Positions 1-10,386 of a stretch of 64,000 nucleotides of DNA are shown here, one piece after another. The notes under the pieces are model-generated. The model was not told where the DNA came from. It ran no database searches and saw only the letters and a program-made list of their open reading frames with translations. The stretch covers positions 39,647,852 through 39,711,851 of the forward strand of contig OX463849.1 in NCBI GenBank assembly GCA_949825065.1, read 5' to 3'. The DNA comes from Odontocerum albicorne (lineage: Eukaryota; Arthropoda; Insecta; Trichoptera; Odontoceridae). Position 1 is the stretch's first letter. Each line of letters opens with the position of its first letter. A program made the position numbers and the translations under genes.

Positions 1-620
1 CTAAGAATATGATTGAAGAATTTTAATTTATTACTCAGAAATATACTCAGAAAACGTTTAAAACGCCGATACTTTAAAAAACTGTCTACACTATACGAGT
101 ATACGCCAAACTGTACACATGCAGTACATACCTATGTTATACATAAGGAATTCTTGCTATCGGACTCGATAGGAATTTTTTTCGCATCCGTTCAAGTTAT
201 GCGGAGAGTGCATTTCTTCATATGCATCACCGACAGAGCATTTAGACGCACAAATGCAAGAGAGTTCTAACCCACATCCTACTTGTTTTACGACTTTATA
301 AAAAAAAATCGACATATCAGGGGTTTAAGGCAAGCATTTTTTAACATATTAAACACATTTCTTCTCGTCCTGTGTCTGGTCCTGCCTACCTCTGTTGTCA
401 CTTGGGCAAAGATCCCTCTGCCCTGCGCCTTATAGAGCAGTTCCTGAACTTCTTGTATTCAGGTCCTCTCTGGAACGTATCGGAGGCAGGACATTTGTCT
501 TCTTCCAGCACCGTGACGAGTCTCAGATTTTCTTTTATTTAAGAATGAACTCCTGGACTAAGTGTTTACAATAGAGAACCTTGCAGCACATATCCCAACG
601 ATGACATATATCTAATTAAG
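1..620. other. No gene seen
   Basis: AT-rich DNA with a more balanced patch at about 375-560. Short open stretches exist on both strands, but none shows a recognisable domain, start context or splice pattern. The patch could be an eroded coding relic; I cannot assign it. Confidence 0.5.
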
Positions 621-1120
621 ACATTGCTCTGCAGCTTTCGTTTTAGGTCAATCTTGATGCGAACCATATCTGTCCAAGGAATTCGAAGCGATATCCCATG
701 GATCCACATTTCGAACGTTTTCAATAAGTTCATGGTGTTCACCTTGAAGGTTCATGTTTCTATTCCATACCGTCAAACCAGTCAAATTAATTATATATTA
801 ATATTGATTTAGTTGTGATTAAACTATTTACGTAAATGAATAGAATTCTTAAAATCAGAAAGCTCTACCATAAAATTGACCTTTCTGACAAACGACTTTA
901 TTTGTAGGGCGTATTCTTTACCCGTTTTTACCAGCCTAGCAACTCCTTCCGCCTTCTTGCTTTTCAGCACCACCCGTGAGGCTTATACCGCCCCCAAGGG
1001 GGCAGTAGCACCCGCTTTGGGAATCACTGGTATAGGCAATACATACCACTTGATCATTCTCAATCGAAATTTTCTATTCATGTTAACTACACATGTATCT
1101 TTATTTAATCTTTTACGATG
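621..1120. other. No gene seen; small GC-rich hairpin near 990
   Basis: Short open frames only. Around 989-1002 a run of five C and a run of five G separated by AA form a tight hairpin in a locally GC-richer patch (950-1040). Its origin is unknown. Confidence 0.45.
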
Positions 1121-1122
1121 AA

Positions 1123-1285
1123 TGACGAGCCTAGTTGATAAGATCCTGTCTTCCGACCCGGAGGTTGCGGGTTCAATTCCCGCAGGAAATCAGTTTAAAA
1201 AAAGGTTTTTAATCTGGTTTTCATTTAAGGCCTCATTTACATCTTTTTACATGTACTGTATACAAAGGAAGTTTTATACATAATT
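1123..1285 (+). repeat. SINE-1 copy (tRNA-headed SINE), body deleted
   Basis: The tRNA-like head is clear: an A-box-like GCCTAGTTGATAAGA is followed by a B-box-like GGTTCAATTCCC about 45 bases later, then the family junction (CAGTTT, poly-A-like, GGTTTTCATTTAAGGCCTC). Most of the LINE-derived tail is missing: the copy jumps from ACATCTTTTT to TGTACTGTATACA. It carries RNA polymerase III promoter-like boxes but is decayed, so it is not a functional tRNA gene. Confidence 0.75.
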
Positions 1286-1299
1286 CCCTCGGGCGTTGT

Positions 1300-1405
1300 T
1301 ATATCTGCCAGATGTAATTTGTTTAGTAATCGTTTGTTCGAGTTCCGAGTTAGAGCGCCCTTGAGAAGAATTTACTCTCTAAACAGCGCTGTATAAATTC
1401 GTCTT
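1300..1405 (+). repeat. Low-copy interspersed repeat, 3' part (also at 53.3 kb)
   Basis: The segment with GAGCGCCCTT, then CTCTCTAAACA and CGCTGTATAAATT, matches 53345-53420 nearly base for base and a more diverged segment near 27.7 kb. It abuts the 55-bp minisatellite that follows. Identity is unknown; it is an uncharacterised dispersed family. Confidence 0.6.
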
Positions 1406-1409
1406 TTGA

Positions 1410-2182
1410 ATGAATGAATGAAAGTAAGCCTCGAAACAATAAAACATGTTTTACTGGCTGTATATTGAATGAATGAATGTGAGCCTCGAAACAATAAACC
1501 ATGTTTTACTGGCTGTATATTGAATGAATGAATGTGAGCCTCGAAACAATAAACCATGTTTTACTGGCTGTATATTGAATTAATTAATGTGAGCCTCGAA
1601 ACAATAAAACATGTTTTACTGGCTGTATATTGAATGAATGAATGTGAGCCTCGAAACAATAAAATATGTTTTACTGGCTGTATATCGAATGAATGAATGT
1701 GAGCCTCGAAACAATAAAACATGTTTTACTGGCTGTATATTGAATGAATGAATGTGAGCCTCGAAACAATAAACCATGTTTTACTGGCTGTATATTGAAT
1801 GAATGAATGTGAGCCTCGAAACAATAAACCATGTTTTACTGGCTGTGTATTGAATGAATGAATGTGAGCCTCGAAACAATAAAACATGTTTTACTGGCTG
1901 TATATTGAATGAATGAATGTGAGCCTCGAAACAATAAAACATGTTTTACTGGCTGTATATTGAATGAATGAATGTGAGCCTCGAAACAATAAACCATGTT
2001 TTACTGGCTGTATATTGAATGAATGAATGTGAGCCTCGAAACAATAAACCATGTTTTACTGGCTGTGTATTGAATGAATGAATGTGAGCCTCGAAACAAT
2101 AAAACATGTTTTACTGGCTGTATATTGAATGAATGAATGTGAGCCTCGAAATAATAAAACATGTTTTAATGGCTGTATATAT
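1410..2182. repeat. 55-bp minisatellite, about 14 units
   Basis: The recurring block GAGCCTCGAAACAATAAA starts at 1481, 1536, 1591, 1646 and so on to 2141, exactly 55 bases apart. Units differ at a few sites (AAAC, AACC or AATA before CATG; TATAT or GTGTAT at the end). Units 1686-1905 and 1906-2125 show the same variant order and differ at one base, which makes a four-unit 220-bp higher-order repeat. Short open frames inside are a side effect of the repeat. Confidence 0.95.
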
Positions 2183-2725
2183 TGTTTTATATATAATATT
2201 GAGATTTCGATATTTTGACCTTAAACTGTTTCGTGATTTGGTTCTTTCTTGAATATATAAGTTCTTTATCCTCGCGTGTGCATATCCATGCCAGGTGCTC
2301 TAATTTCTCAGACATTGGATGGTTAAATTATTGCTCAGTGTAAGAAATGAAAAAGGAAAGAGATTATTTGTTGACGACATTAAACATTCAAAAAAACCTT
2401 TTGGCTGCAAATATAACAAACTGTTTTGACCACTTGACGATTTTTCATTCAGGGCTAGTATCGAGTGTTACGAAAATGAAATGATGTCCAAAGGCATATC
2501 CCATTTTGAAGGGTGCCAAATTTTTTTTAGATGATCCGCATTCATACAATCGATCAAGGGTTTTTGAGATAGATCTGTATTTTATAGTCATTAGTAAGCT
2601 GCAGCATAGTCGCATTGGTGCTGCGGACAAGTTGACGAGCATGACCGAGAGACAATATTATCCTATCTCCATTAAACGAGTCTTTGGGGGTAAGAACTAG
2701 TAGGCTCTTAATCCACAGTTTGTCA
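2183..2725. other. No gene seen
   Basis: Overlapping short frames occur on both strands near 2445-2700 without recognisable domains. No repeat relationship to the rest of the window was noticed. Confidence 0.5.
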
Positions 2726-2726
2726 T

Positions 2727-2900
2727 TGTATTACTCTTTCGTTGTACACAGTAAAACCTGGCGGGCTTATTGTCATGGGGCAATATCTTTCGACACACCA
2801 GACTGAAATTCATTTTAAAAAATCTGGGATCAAACGGGAATCAAACCTGCAACCTCCGGGCTGGGAGACAAACATCTAACCAACTAGGCCACGAAGGTCG
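2727..2900 (-). repeat. SINE-1 copy, minus strand, near full length
   Basis: Read on the minus strand, the tRNA-like head (2816-2900) precedes the body, and the tail (CTGGCGGGCTTATTG on the plus strand) ends near 2727. The middle of the body is shortened: the stretch that reads AAAGATGTTAAAGAGGCC in other copies is missing. Confidence 0.8.
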
Positions 2901-2960
2901 TCATTGTATTTGTTGATAATACTAAGGTCCATAAAAAGGTAACAAATTATTTTCGACGAA

Positions 2961-3066
2961 CTAACAGATTGCGACTCTGTTATTTCACGTTTTGGTTACC
3001 ATCTGAAATCTAACTAACAGATTGCGACTCTGTTATTTCCCGTTTTGGTTACCATCTGAAATCAAT
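2961..3066. repeat. 53-bp tandem duplication
   Basis: Two adjacent, almost identical units start with CTAACAGATTGCGACTCTG at 2961 and 3014. They differ at one or two bases, so the duplication looks recent. Confidence 0.9.
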
Positions 3067-3160
3067 CCGAAAACTACCAGACAAAGAATAAAGGAGGCCG
3101 TAAATAATTTCATTGACAGAAAAGAAACCCAAGAAGATAGCTCTGCCTCGGAGGGAAGAG

Positions 3161-3655
3161 TGTAAGGTCTTTACAATAGGGGGGTATTCATGATGAGGTT
3201 GTAGGGAATACCATCGTCCCTAAATATTGTCAACACGCACGGTCAACGACCGACGAACCAACCTTCGGACATGTCCAAAGGTCGCAGAACATTAATATTG
3301 TTTACCCGAAAATACTATTTACGACACATTCCGCAGTAGAAAGAGAACACATCACGCCGTCTCGCCGTTTCGCCAACAAATATTCTACCCACTATATTAT
3401 TCACAACGTCTGCGACCACCTCTGCACGCACAGGAGTGAGATAAAAATATATTGCGGACGCACTCACGCGGCCCGTTCTGAATTGTATATATACCTACTT
3501 ATCGATAAATAAAAATCACTTATTATTATTCACTTGACCATTCATTGCTGTTTACTATTCATTGATTGTTCACTCTCACTTTCCGCATTCCTAATCGACG
3601 TATTTTATTTTAAATACCAAACAATCAAAATCATCACGACGTTCCAGTAAAGCAT
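3161..3655 (+). mobile_element. Possible solo LTR or LTR fragment
   Basis: This block is richer in GC and CpG than its surroundings. It holds a TATA-like GTATATATACC at about 3485-3495, several AATAAA-like signals downstream (3507, 3613) and short direct motifs (ATTCATTG, TATTCATTG). That order (GC-rich part, TATA box, poly-A signal) is what a gypsy-type LTR looks like. No matching second LTR, primer-binding site or internal coding region lies in the window, and the ends are uncertain. It could equally be a promoter-like island. Confidence 0.3.
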
Positions 3656-3661
3656 TCCGCT

Positions 3662-3754
3662 AAAAGGTGTATAGATCTGACTAATGCGAAAGATGTATGC
3701 CAGGATATAATGAAATGGAGATCTGTTATATTTTTTAGCTCAATAGGGACATAG
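3662..3754 (+). pseudogene. RTE-like LINE ORF, last ~30 codons
   Basis: The open frame reads KRCIDLTNAKDVCQDIMKWR and continues with SVIFFSSIGT before a stop. This is the end of the open frame of the LINE group whose better copies lie at 21.4-22.0 kb and 60.4-61.1 kb (CMxRCMxVExAKxV pattern). A short ATGATGATG run at 3770-3778 fits the microsatellite-like 3' tail typical of RTE-type LINEs. The copy is heavily 5' truncated and cannot function. Confidence 0.65.
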
Positions 3755-3778
3755 TGGACTGGTGACGAAGATGATGAT

Positions 3779-4595
3779 GGACTTTACAGGAACAGGAAGA
3801 AATACGGATCTTTGAAATTTACCTTAAAGTGTTGGTTTAAAACTGAATATGAGTAACCTCATAATTATAAACGACAGCAACAATCGGTTATAATAGTAAA
3901 TGGCCCCATTGTTGGGAATGTAACGGAATGCGTATACCCAGGACTTTTAATCTAGGAAAAAGACGTACCAAGAAAGAAGGAAATATCCCACATATAGAAA
4001 AGTCAGTCACATTCCCAATACTCGTAGTCTCTAGCCAGATGTGCAAACATTTTTGTCCGAGGACCACACCGAATGGAAAATGGCTAATGTGCCACTCAGT
4101 ACTATGTTATATCCTTATTAAAGCGTTTTTGAAAATAATCAAAACCATAACATAACATTTTAAAATTAATTATTTTACTTTACTCAACAAAGCACATTTT
4201 TTATCGCCAAGTTTACAACAGGGTACAAGTGAGTTGTTGCAAAGAGGAGAAGATTTTGGAGATTAGTCAGTGAGTTGGGATGTTTGCTTGTTTTTAATTA
4301 TTTTGATCGATGAAAGGCTTGTTCACAAATATATGTTAGCTATTGCCAAAGTCGCACACATATAGCTCTGTAAATTTTTCAAAGTTTCTTATGACACTAG
4401 CCGCCCATGATGGGAATAGAAAAACAATGAATTTTAGCGATCCGATTGGCCCGATCAATTTGTATAAATATTTATTTAAAACACTACGGGCCAAGAATTA
4501 GCTTGTCTAAAGCGAAAAATGTTCAACACGTGAAAGGTGCTATAACATTGATTTTTACAAATCAATCTACAACTCAACTTTAAAATACATAAATA
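3779..4595. other. No gene seen
   Basis: AT-rich, with one 75-codon frame at 3928 that has no recognisable features. The first 50 bases (GGACTTTACAGGAACAGGAA) resemble the sequence just after the SINE at 30.92 kb, so a small unnamed repeat may begin here. Confidence 0.45.
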
Positions 4596-4599
4596 ACAA

Positions 4600-4800
4600 T
4601 GGAGCGAGGCATGCTGGGTATAAGCTAACGAGACCACATCAGAATACTGAAATCAGAAGTCAAGAAGACTTGTTGAAGAACGACTAGAAGGTCGGCATCA
4701 AGAGTGTGTTGAGATCCGAGAACACCACGATGCCCTGGATAGACAGCGATGGAAAGTTATAGGGGAAGCTAATGTCCAACAGTGAATGAGTGTGGCTTAT
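4600..4800 (+). pseudogene. LINE C-terminal relic (low confidence)
   Basis: One frame near 4725-4780 reads ALDRQRWKVIGEAN, which fits the D-R-x-x-W-R-x-x-I ending seen in many RTE-type LINE proteins. Upstream the frame is broken by several stops. The call rests mainly on this motif. Confidence 0.35.
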
Positions 4801-4858
4801 AAAGAGATACCAAATTATTGCCTCCGTCATATGAAAGTGTCAATGCGCGAATACTATA

Positions 4859-6007
4859 CAGTGGAACCTCTCATAACGAGCACCTCTCATAACGAGTAAT
4901 TCGCATAACGAGCTAAACAGATTGTGAAAAAAATGCTCCCTTAACGAGCGACATTTCGCATAACGAGTGACGCAGAAACGGGAAGTCCCATCTTCACGTT
5001 ACTCACTTGTGAGCCGGGACTTCCACGCCAGTGCGTCAGTCTCTGGTTAGCACTCGTTCCGCTAGCACGTTAGTGTCACATGTGATCACACATTTTTCCA
5101 AACTTGTGTTCAGACATTATTTGTAATTTTTTTTGTGCAAAGTTTAATAACCCTTGCAAAAATGTTCTGAAGAAAAAGCCATAAGAGAATAAAAGTAACT
5201 GTAGAAATGAAACGTAAAATCATTGAAAAGCGAGAACGAGGTGTGAGCGTGGCTGATTTAGCGCGCACATACAATCGGTCTACATCAACGATTTGCTCTA
5301 TCCTCAAGAACAAGGACAAAATTAAGAAGACAGATGCTTCAAAGGGAGTGTCAAGAATGTCTACGAAACGGTTACCTATTCTTGATGATGTTGAAAGGTT
5401 GCTTCTCATATGGATAAACGAAAAGTAATTGCAAGGCGATACTATTAACGAAAACATCATTTGTGAGAAGACGAAAGTTATGTTCGCCGACCTCGTTAAG
5501 AAGACGCCAGGATCATCAACTGCCGAAAAAGAAGTAAAATTTAAGGGAAGTCATGGATGGTTCGAAAAATTTAAGAGAAGAACCGGCATCCACAGCGTTG
5601 TGAGAAACGGTGAAGCAGCAAGCTCTGACCCAAAGGCAGCAGAGAACTTCATCAGTGACTATAAAAAGCTCGTAGATTCTGAAGGTTACCGGATTTTACT
5701 TCTAGTAAAAAAGAATTAATTATTTGTCATAAATTCATAAATAAAAAACTAGTTATTTCGATATTTTTATTGTTTTTTGCAAATCGAAATCGCATTCCGG
5801 GTTGTAACGCTCCTTAACAATTTATAAGTATGTAATTTTATTTGAATAAACGTTAAAAATATAAAAAAAATAGTATTTTTTTCGGCATGGAACGCATTAT
5901 CGTATTTTACATTGATTTATATGGGAAAAATTGTTTCGCTTAACGAGTGTTTCACATAACGAGTAAGATTCTGGAACGAATTATTCTCGTTATGAGAGGT
6001 TCCACTG
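4859..6007 (+). mobile_element. Pogo/Tigger-like DNA transposon, internally deleted
   Basis: Inverted ends CAGTGGAACCTCTCATAACG (4859) and its complement (ending 6007) are flanked by TA on both sides (4857-4858 and 6008-6009), the target duplication of the Tc1/mariner/pogo group. Subterminal copies of CATAACGAG occur inside both ends (4886-4915, 4960-4975, 5940-5965) and look like transposase-binding repeats. At 1,149 bp it is much shorter than autonomous Tigger elements (about 2-2.5 kb). It keeps the DNA-binding part of the transposase but lacks the catalytic DDE domain, so it can only have moved with help. Confidence 0.9.
5207..5719 (+). pseudogene. Tigger/pogo-like transposase N-terminal region (CENP-B-type HTH)
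   Basis: The translated fragment starts MKRKIIEKRERGVSVADLAR, the first helix-turn-helix of CENP-B/Tigger proteins, and continues through TYNRSTSTICSILKNKDKI. The second DNA-binding (CENPB/HTH_Tnp) region follows, with GSHGWFEKFKRRTGIHS as landmark. An in-frame TAA at 5426-5428 interrupts it, probably a mutated glutamine codon, because the frame continues without a shift to 5719. The frame upstream of the chosen ATG is also open for some codons, so the original start may be earlier. The DDE catalytic domain is absent, and the final ~10 residues run into sequence beyond the deletion point. Confidence 0.85.
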
Positions 6008-6349
6008 TAGTGCGTTTGCGTGAACACTATTCCATCGCCAGTTGACATTGATTCAAGTGTACATCTCCGCATTCACACCTAGATGTTGCCGGGAAGCAGC
6101 TGCTAACAACATAAGTTCAGGAATGATGATATACTTAAAATGAAAGAATTTTCAAAATTTTGGAAACTCAAATCTAACCGTTATGTCTTTCCACCTCAAC
6201 ATCTTATAAGTTCTCACAGAGAGCCTTTTCAACTGATTCAAAATATCTCGACACTTTTTTGCTACCATTTGTTTACATTTTTAAGTTTTCGATGTTATTT
6301 TTCAATTTTGTATGTACAAATGGCGATTGATAAAACAAGGAAATTTCTA

Positions 6350-6432
6350 GAAAGCAATGTTACGTGTTTCATTCCCGATTTGCGTTTCCCCTCGCCATCT
6401 CTTCTCTTTTTCATTGATTGATGATATTTAAC
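6350..6432 (+). repeat. CR1-like LINE 3' UTR scrap
   Basis: CGTGTTTCATTCCCGATTTG followed by a pyrimidine-rich stretch and TTGATTGATGATAT matches the start of the 3' untranslated region of the CR1-like LINE at 19.2, 24.8, 26.4 and 35.8 kb. Coding part and tail are both missing. Confidence 0.55.
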
Positions 6433-6514
6433 TTTATTGAAACGAAGTTCGAATTGTTGAAAAAAATAATTTGAATAAATTTGTGTCTACATATTTTTTT
6501 CTTTTTTTATATAG

Positions 6515-6679
6515 CCAATCCACCCATATTAAGATGATTTATTCCATAACTCTTAAAGACAAAACTGCCGTTACAAGAGAGTTAACATAATTAATGGAAA
6601 ATTGGAATAATTTAAGGCAATTTAAAGCTTTAACTGATTAAACTATAAATGTAAAAGTTTTTTTTTCTAATATACGTGA
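6515..6679 (-). repeat. LINE 3' untranslated region (minus strand)
   Basis: Matches 35331-35480 (landmarks AAGATGATTT/AGGATGATTT, AATTTAAAG, AACTGATTAA). In both places it lies downstream, in minus-strand sense, of the same zinc-knuckle LINE coding relic, so it is most simply that LINE's 3' untranslated region. Confidence 0.6.
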
Positions 6680-7105
6680 CAAATATGGCATTTAGTTAAT
6701 AAAACCTTTCAAGTAAAAGACAACCAAAAAACAGATGATCTATAGTCTCATCATCACTACACTCACAATTTAGATCTTCTACAATACCCATTCTATAAAG
6801 GTGACTATAGTTCGGAAATTCTAGGATGAGTCCTGTGACAGCTCACAAATTTGCCCCAATACAACCTTATGTAATGTATTTACCTAAATAACTTGCTATT
6901 TATTAGAATTGAGGCTTATATTAAAGTTTATAAAATAATTAAAATTACTGAACATCGTTACAAGGTTGTATTGGGGCAAATTTGTGAGCTGTCACAGGAC
7001 TCATCCTAGAATTTCTGAACTATAGCCACCACGCTGTAGGTCACCAGCAAGCGATACACGGTCGATAGTTCCATCCTGTTCATTTTGATTACATTGAACC
7101 ACCGT
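6680..7105 (-). pseudogene. Non-LTR retrotransposon C-terminus, interrupted by a fold-back MITE
   Basis: On the minus strand, after removing 6805-7025 (or one duplicated CTATAG), one frame reads GDLQRGGYSHLYRMGIVED and then NCECSDDETIDHLFFGC. The C-x-C, ETIDH and final C form the zinc-knuckle that ends the ORF of I/Jockey/R1-type LINEs. The same region is preserved at 35.9-36.0 kb. The frame is continuous across the MITE insertion point, which shows that the MITE landed inside an existing LINE copy. Confidence 0.7.
6805..7025. mobile_element. Fold-back MITE, ~65-bp inverted arms
   Basis: The left arm from 6805 (CTATAGTTCGGAAATTCTAG) and the right arm ending at 7025 are inverted copies over about 65 bases with very few mismatches, enclosing an AT-rich centre of about 90 bp. 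The flanks are CTATAG on both sides; because this motif is itself palindromic, the duplicated target may be TA, TATA or CTATAG. No coding capacity, so a non-autonomous element of unknown superfamily. Confidence 0.9.
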
Positions 7106-7129
7106 TTCGAAGGGAATGTTTGCTGCGTT

Positions 7130-8285
7130 GATTTATATCTAGAGCCTTTATTGATCCCAATTATATTCCAAACGCCCATCGGATGCCAAGTATTGCAACT
7201 TTTCTTATAAACTACGTATGTGTATTGTTTGGTTGGTTAAAATACATTCCACCTTAAAATAAGTTCGTCAGATTGAAGCACAAATGTCCCAGTAATAAAC
7301 AATAAGCATAAAAGACCTCCTAATCAGCAAAAAATTATAATTTCTACTCGTTTGCTAAGCAATATGTGCTCGTTTTATATTTAGAAGTTATATGTATAAT
7401 TGACTGCTTAGTAACTGGCTTACATTCATTCTTAAATGACTTTTAAACTTGACCTCAAATGCTTGAATCTGATTTGAGAACACAGAAGTGAAATATCTCG
7501 AATTGGGCGGGATAAATCCTCGTGAAGAACCTGCTTATACTCGAGATTTGAAGGAAAACGTATATTATCTGATACAATGAGAACTCTTGGCAGGTGTTTA
7601 CAGAGGTTTGTTCGCCAGTAGTCTTGAAGCATCAGCGTGGATCGCGTTTGATTTTTAATATTGCGCCTACAAAATCACAACCACGCAAACCGCAAATCAC
7701 CTGCCGTATCTCTTATCTTTCTAAATGTCAAAAATGTAGAAGATAAACAATATATTGCCGAGTCAATATACTAGTGTTTTTCAAAAGTTTTTTTCTCTAG
7801 TGTACAAGGTAGCGGTATCTGATCGTTGTACGTTATCGCCGTTTGTTGTATGTGTATTTAAAATTATTTTTATCTTTTATTTATTTGTTCAAAAGGATGC
7901 AACTCCACAATGCTATAGTGAGCCATATAATTATATTATATCGCGGTTAATGAGATGTTAGCTGCTGTGCTCATAAAATTGCATGTAAATAATTTATGTG
8001 GATGTAAATTTTGATATTTTTTTATTAAAATATTGAAGCAAAAATAATTCAATAAATTAATAATTAGTTCCAAGTAATTTTTCACAAGCTGTAAATTATT
8101 TAAAATATCCGCATTTCGGGTATAAAACGGAATTTAAGGAATATGTTTTTTTTATGAGCTACTTTATTACAAATTTCGTTAAGAAATCGATGAAATAGCT
8201 CAAATTATTTTAAAGTACCCACACAAACATATTTTTTTCAATTTTGTTTGATTTTATATCTCGTAATAAAAAAACTTTTCAAATT
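7130..8285. other. No gene seen
   Basis: AT-rich, with frames of 66-68 codons on both strands and no recognisable domain. Poly-A/T tracts are frequent at 8000-8280. Confidence 0.5.
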
Positions 8286-8289
8286 ACTA

Positions 8290-8620
8290 ATTGTAACGTG
8301 ACGTACTTGTGCATGGTTGGTGTTTTAGTGCGATTTCGTAATAAAATTGTTTTACCACCACATAACCATAGTGATCGATTAATAGTTCAATTCACGCGCT
8401 ATGTCGTATAGTTATCCAGTTTACAATACCGTCTAGTGAGCCGCCGCCTTATGGCTATATTTATTCGTTTATAAATGTCGGTGACGAACTCCGTCTTGCG
8501 TCACCGTTTGTAAATATACACGAAGCAGAGGGGATTTTTAACCTCAACACATTGGACAGCGTAGTTTTATCACGAGAAAACGCTCAATTACTTTTATTTC
8601 GATAGTTTCACATGAATTAA
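8290..8620 (+). promoter_or_regulatory. Possible promoter/CpG-richer block
   Basis: CpG dinucleotides cluster here compared with the flanks (for example CACGCGC, GAGCCGCCGCC, CACCGTTTG). There is a TATA-like CTATATTTAT at about 8455, and a hairpin (CGGTGACG ... CGTCACCG) around 8480-8507. A 48-codon frame starts downstream with ATG at 8683. The arrangement could be a promoter and 5' exon, but nothing proves transcription. Confidence 0.25.
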
Positions 8621-8682
8621 ACGCGTGTTTATTAATTACGGGGAAATTACGTGCAGTAAAATAACAATTAAACGTATCATAA

Positions 8683-8828
8683 TGAAGAAGGCAAACAAAT
8701 GTATATCATTGTGTACGATCCGTCATTGTAGTGTGAAAAGTGTCATCGAGAATTTTCATCGGAAAAGTAAATCGGTGGATTCTGATTGGTCTGTGAGAAG
8801 TGCGAAATATTCAGTGCTTTTTAAATAA
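8683..8828 (+). CDS. Small ORF downstream of CpG block (doubtful)
   Basis: Frame beginning MKKANKCISLCTIRHCSVKS, 48 residues, basic, with no recognised motif. The same frame is open back to an ATG at 8625. It is listed only because it follows the CpG-richer block. It may be a chance frame or a 5' exon that continues elsewhere. Confidence 0.15.
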
Positions 8829-8830
8829 AC

Positions 8831-9645
8831 GAATAAGAAATAAATAAATATTCGAAGATGTATTTATTATAAATAAACGAAAGTAGAAAGATTTGTCAAC
8901 GAACTTTGATGTTTTGGATGTTCGTTTTTTGAAAAGTTTATTCGGGGAAAAAAAAAAGAAATTTGGAATTTATCCAAGATCGAAATAAGCCACACATGAA
9001 GAAGATGATTCAAAACTGATGACTTTGAAAAAATGTAAAGACAAAGAAAAGGCCAAAAAAAAATAAAAACACACTAAACTTATTATATAATCTACTTTTA
9101 TAATTGTTTATTTATATTTTAAAATAGTACATAAAAAAAAATATTGAGAAAGTAAAACACTGCTAAAAATAGCGAAATATCTACCAATGTGATGAATAAT
9201 TTTCAAAAACGAATCGAATATTACATATACGAGAATAAAATATTGAAACATTGACATAATACGACATATGAAATGAAATCGAATATTAAAGTTAAATTGA
9301 TGAAATTAATATTTAAGTTAAATATAAGAATTTAATAATGAAGTATAATTCAAGAATTGAATTAAGTATCTAATAATTCAACTTGCACAAATGCAACTTA
9401 CATTAAATGTCAAACGTCCATCTTTGATACAGCTGAATATCGATCTCAGATAAATTTGATATGATAATATTGACAAACTTGAACTAAGGACGCGAAGGTG
9501 ATTGATACAGGTGTTTGTAAATAATTCGACAGATGTCAGATGAATTTGGATTCAAGGTTGATTGTTGACTATTTCGATTTTAGCCGTGGATATCAAACAG
9601 TCATTTTTGGGTACGTATACTCCAATATTACTGATTTACAAAACT
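8831..9645. other. No gene seen
   Basis: Very AT-rich, with simple-sequence drift (AAATAAATAAAT at 8840, runs of A). No repeats in common with the rest of the window were noticed. Confidence 0.5.
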
Positions 9646-9649
9646 TATC

Positions 9650-9780
9650 TTAGTTGGGATGTTGTATTACCCGTTATGACCTTAGTTGGGATGTAGGATT
9701 ACCAGTTGGGACCTCAATAGGGATGTGGTATTACTAGTCGGGACCTTAGTTGGGATGTATTATTGAGTTACCATCTGGGA
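9650..9780. repeat. 32-bp minisatellite, about 4 diverged units
   Basis: TTAGTTGGGATGT recurs at 9650, 9682 and 9746 with a diverged copy (TCAATAGGGATGT) at 9714, giving a 32-base period. Each unit ends near a GGGACC-like block. The units are older than those at 1.4 or 12.5 kb. Confidence 0.8.
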
Positions 9781-9947
9781 TGTCTTTTAGAAAAAACTGT
9801 ATTATTTATATTAGTTTTAAGTGTTCCATTCACTTTTTCATACACATCCAGCGGCGGATTGATAATTAAAATAGACCCGGAAAACCAACTCTTTTTTGAA
9901 AAATACCTCGCGAACCCTCCTCGCACCTTTATAGTTTTAACATATTT

Positions 9948-10137
9948 ATTGTAATTTGTTTAGTGAAACATTGTGTATTTCACTTTATATAACGGTATAA
10001 TAATACCGATTTCAAGGTTTTCCCATAATCATCAAGGGAGCACAAACAAGACTCCTGGTGGTGAAAACCTTGAAACCGGTAGGATTATACCGTTATATAA
10101 AGTGGAATCAACAGTGTTTGATTAAACAAATTACAAT
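9948..10137 (+). mobile_element. Fold-back MITE, family copy 1
   Basis: The left arm (ATTGTAATTTGTTTA, then CACTTTATATAACGGTATA, then TTTCAAGG) is repeated inverted at the right, ending ATTACAAT at 10137. The centre contains AAGGGAGCACAAACAAGA. The same element, with the same right-hand neighbour sequence (AAACCTCCACA..GTTTA, AACTATAAATA), lies inverted at 58.2-58.4 kb. The repeat therefore extends to about 10195 beyond the inverted arms. No coding capacity. Confidence 0.85.
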
Positions 10138-10234
10138 GTCTTTAAACCTCCACAGTGTTTATTAATGGCTTAACTATAAATAGTATATAGATGCAGTTAT
10201 TTAATATTTTCCTTTTTGTGCTTGTTTGTTTAAT

Positions 10235-10386
10235 ACATCATCATGACTAACCTCAAGACATCATCATGCCCTACCTCAAGACATCATCATGACTAACCTC
10301 AAGACATCATCATGACTAACCGCAAGACTTTATCATGACTAACCTTAAGACATCATCATAACTAACCTCAAGACACCATCATGAAC
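10235..10386. repeat. 23-bp minisatellite, about 6.5 units
   Basis: The unit ACATCATCATGACTAACCTC plus AAG repeats with scattered changes (GCCCTACC, TTTATC, CACCATC). Each unit embeds an ATCATCATG triplet run, so it may have grown out of a short trinucleotide repeat. Confidence 0.9.

Noticed and set aside
1372..1557. 61-codon minus-strand frame inside the 55-bp minisatellite
   Set aside because: It is a by-product of the repeat; 55 is not a multiple of three, so no stable protein repeat exists.
5110..5460. 116-codon minus-strand frame
   Set aside because: Antisense to the pogo/Tigger-like transposase fragment, which has clear domain homology on the plus strand.
10235..10386. CRISPR-like array
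   Set aside because: Head-to-tail units without unique spacers; eukaryotic minisatellite. The same applies to the arrays at 1.4, 13.3, 48.5 and 61.2 kb.
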